Shown piece by piece: positions 31,440-31,565 of a stretch of DNA of 31,565 nt. The notes under the pieces were generated by a model. The model worked only from the letters and a program-made list of their open reading frames with translations, did not search any database and was not told the DNA's origin. Every line of letters starts with the position of its first letter. Positions within the stretch are counted from its first letter, which is position 1. Location: the NCBI GenBank assembly GCA_002381155.1, contig DFQX01000048.1, forward strand, positions 17,128 to 48,692, written 5' to 3'. Both the position numbers and the translations under genes were made by a program. This DNA is from Flavobacteriaceae bacterium UBA3478. Lineage in GTDB: Bacteria > Bacteroidota > Bacteroidia > Flavobacteriales > Flavobacteriaceae.

Positions 31440-31447
31440 TAAATTTG
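31440..31447 (+). promoter_or_regulatory. -7 promoter element before the pirin-like gene
   Basis: TAAATTTG is an exact TAnnTTTG match, 16 bases before the ATG at 31464. No TTG at -33 is seen. Confidence 0.5.
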
Positions 31448-31463
31448 TTAAAAATCGACAGCT

Positions 31464-31565
31464 ATGAAAAAGTTTGGAATGGGCTTTCCTTGGCCCACAG
31501 AAGATCCCTTTTTGTTTTGTGCACATCACAACGATCATTATCCCCCAGGCAACTATGAACAAGGA
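31464..31565 (+). CDS. Pirin-like protein, 3' end cut by window
   Basis: Only the first 34 codons are visible. MKKFGMGFPWPTEDPFLFC and AHHNDHYPPGN match the start of pirin-family (cupin) proteins, in which HHNDHYP contributes the metal-binding residues. The ATG follows a TAAATTTG element by 16 bases. The rest of the gene lies outside the window. Confidence 0.75.
   Translation, partial: MKKFGMGFPWPTEDPFLFCAHHNDHYPPGNYEQG

Noticed and set aside
1..31565. CRISPR array, insertion sequence, prophage or defence island
   Set aside because: No direct repeats with spacers, no transposase, integrase or restriction-type gene was found; all genes are housekeeping or ordinary envelope genes.

Overview
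The window looks like chromosomal housekeeping DNA from a member of the Bacteroidota, most likely class Flavobacteriia. The basis is: a beta-barrel TonB-dependent receptor with an N-terminal carboxypeptidase-regulatory-like domain; a complete set of late menaquinone genes in a dense operon; bacillithiol deacetylase (BshB1); a fused ResB-CcsA cytochrome c maturation protein; the small flavobacterial membrane protein family found next to EttA; no obvious Shine-Dalgarno sequences; and upstream elements of the TAnnTTTG type used by the Bacteroidota primary sigma factor. By eye the DNA is moderately AT-rich (not counted).

Layout. Positions 1-4020 (+): the 3' part of prfB, a secreted protein with a poly-lysine tail, and a TonB-dependent outer membrane receptor, closed by a strong terminator. 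Positions 4084-4251 (-): a 55-residue membrane protein. Positions 4371-5762 (+): fumC. Positions 5834-8672 (-): a membrane-anchored coiled-coil protein, the ABC-F factor ettA and a 58-residue membrane protein. Positions 8774-10408 (+): a carboxyltransferase (beta) subunit of a biotin-dependent acyl-CoA carboxylase. Positions 10405-19750 (-): a nearly gapless run transcribed right to left: YD-repeat-like secreted protein, hotdog thioesterase, menF, menD, CvfB-like S1 protein, a SPOR-like membrane protein with a broken frame, menA, menC, CPBP protease, menE. Positions 19820-21373 (+): an M28 lipoprotein peptidase. Positions 21430-25445 (-): tRNA-His, bshB1, ccsBA. Positions 25516-27353 (+): a DUF2520 protein, a KdsC-like phosphatase and a Maf-family pyrophosphatase, with overlapping ends. 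Positions 27406-29901 (+): an SRPBCC protein, a short-chain dehydrogenase-like protein and a cryptochrome/photolyase. Positions 29943-31370 (+): a secreted M20 amidohydrolase, then the start of a pirin-like gene cut by the window end.

How the genes work together. The men run converts chorismate to isochorismate (MenF), SEPHCHC (MenD), o-succinylbenzoate (MenC), OSB-CoA (MenE), then uses a thioesterase for DHNA-CoA and MenA for prenylation. menB, menH and menG are not here. Menaquinone serves the respiratory chain whose c-type cytochromes need CcsBA, and fumarase feeds the same metabolism. The SRPBCC-SDR-photolyase trio looks like one transcription unit tied to light or DNA repair.

I found no mobile element, CRISPR array or defence island. 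The most notable points are a nine-base homopolymer that breaks a SPOR-like membrane protein, an SDR-fold protein lacking its catalytic tyrosine beside the photolyase, two small membrane proteins, a poly-lysine C-terminus coded by adjacent A8 runs, and several promoter elements lying so close to start codons that leaderless transcripts are likely.
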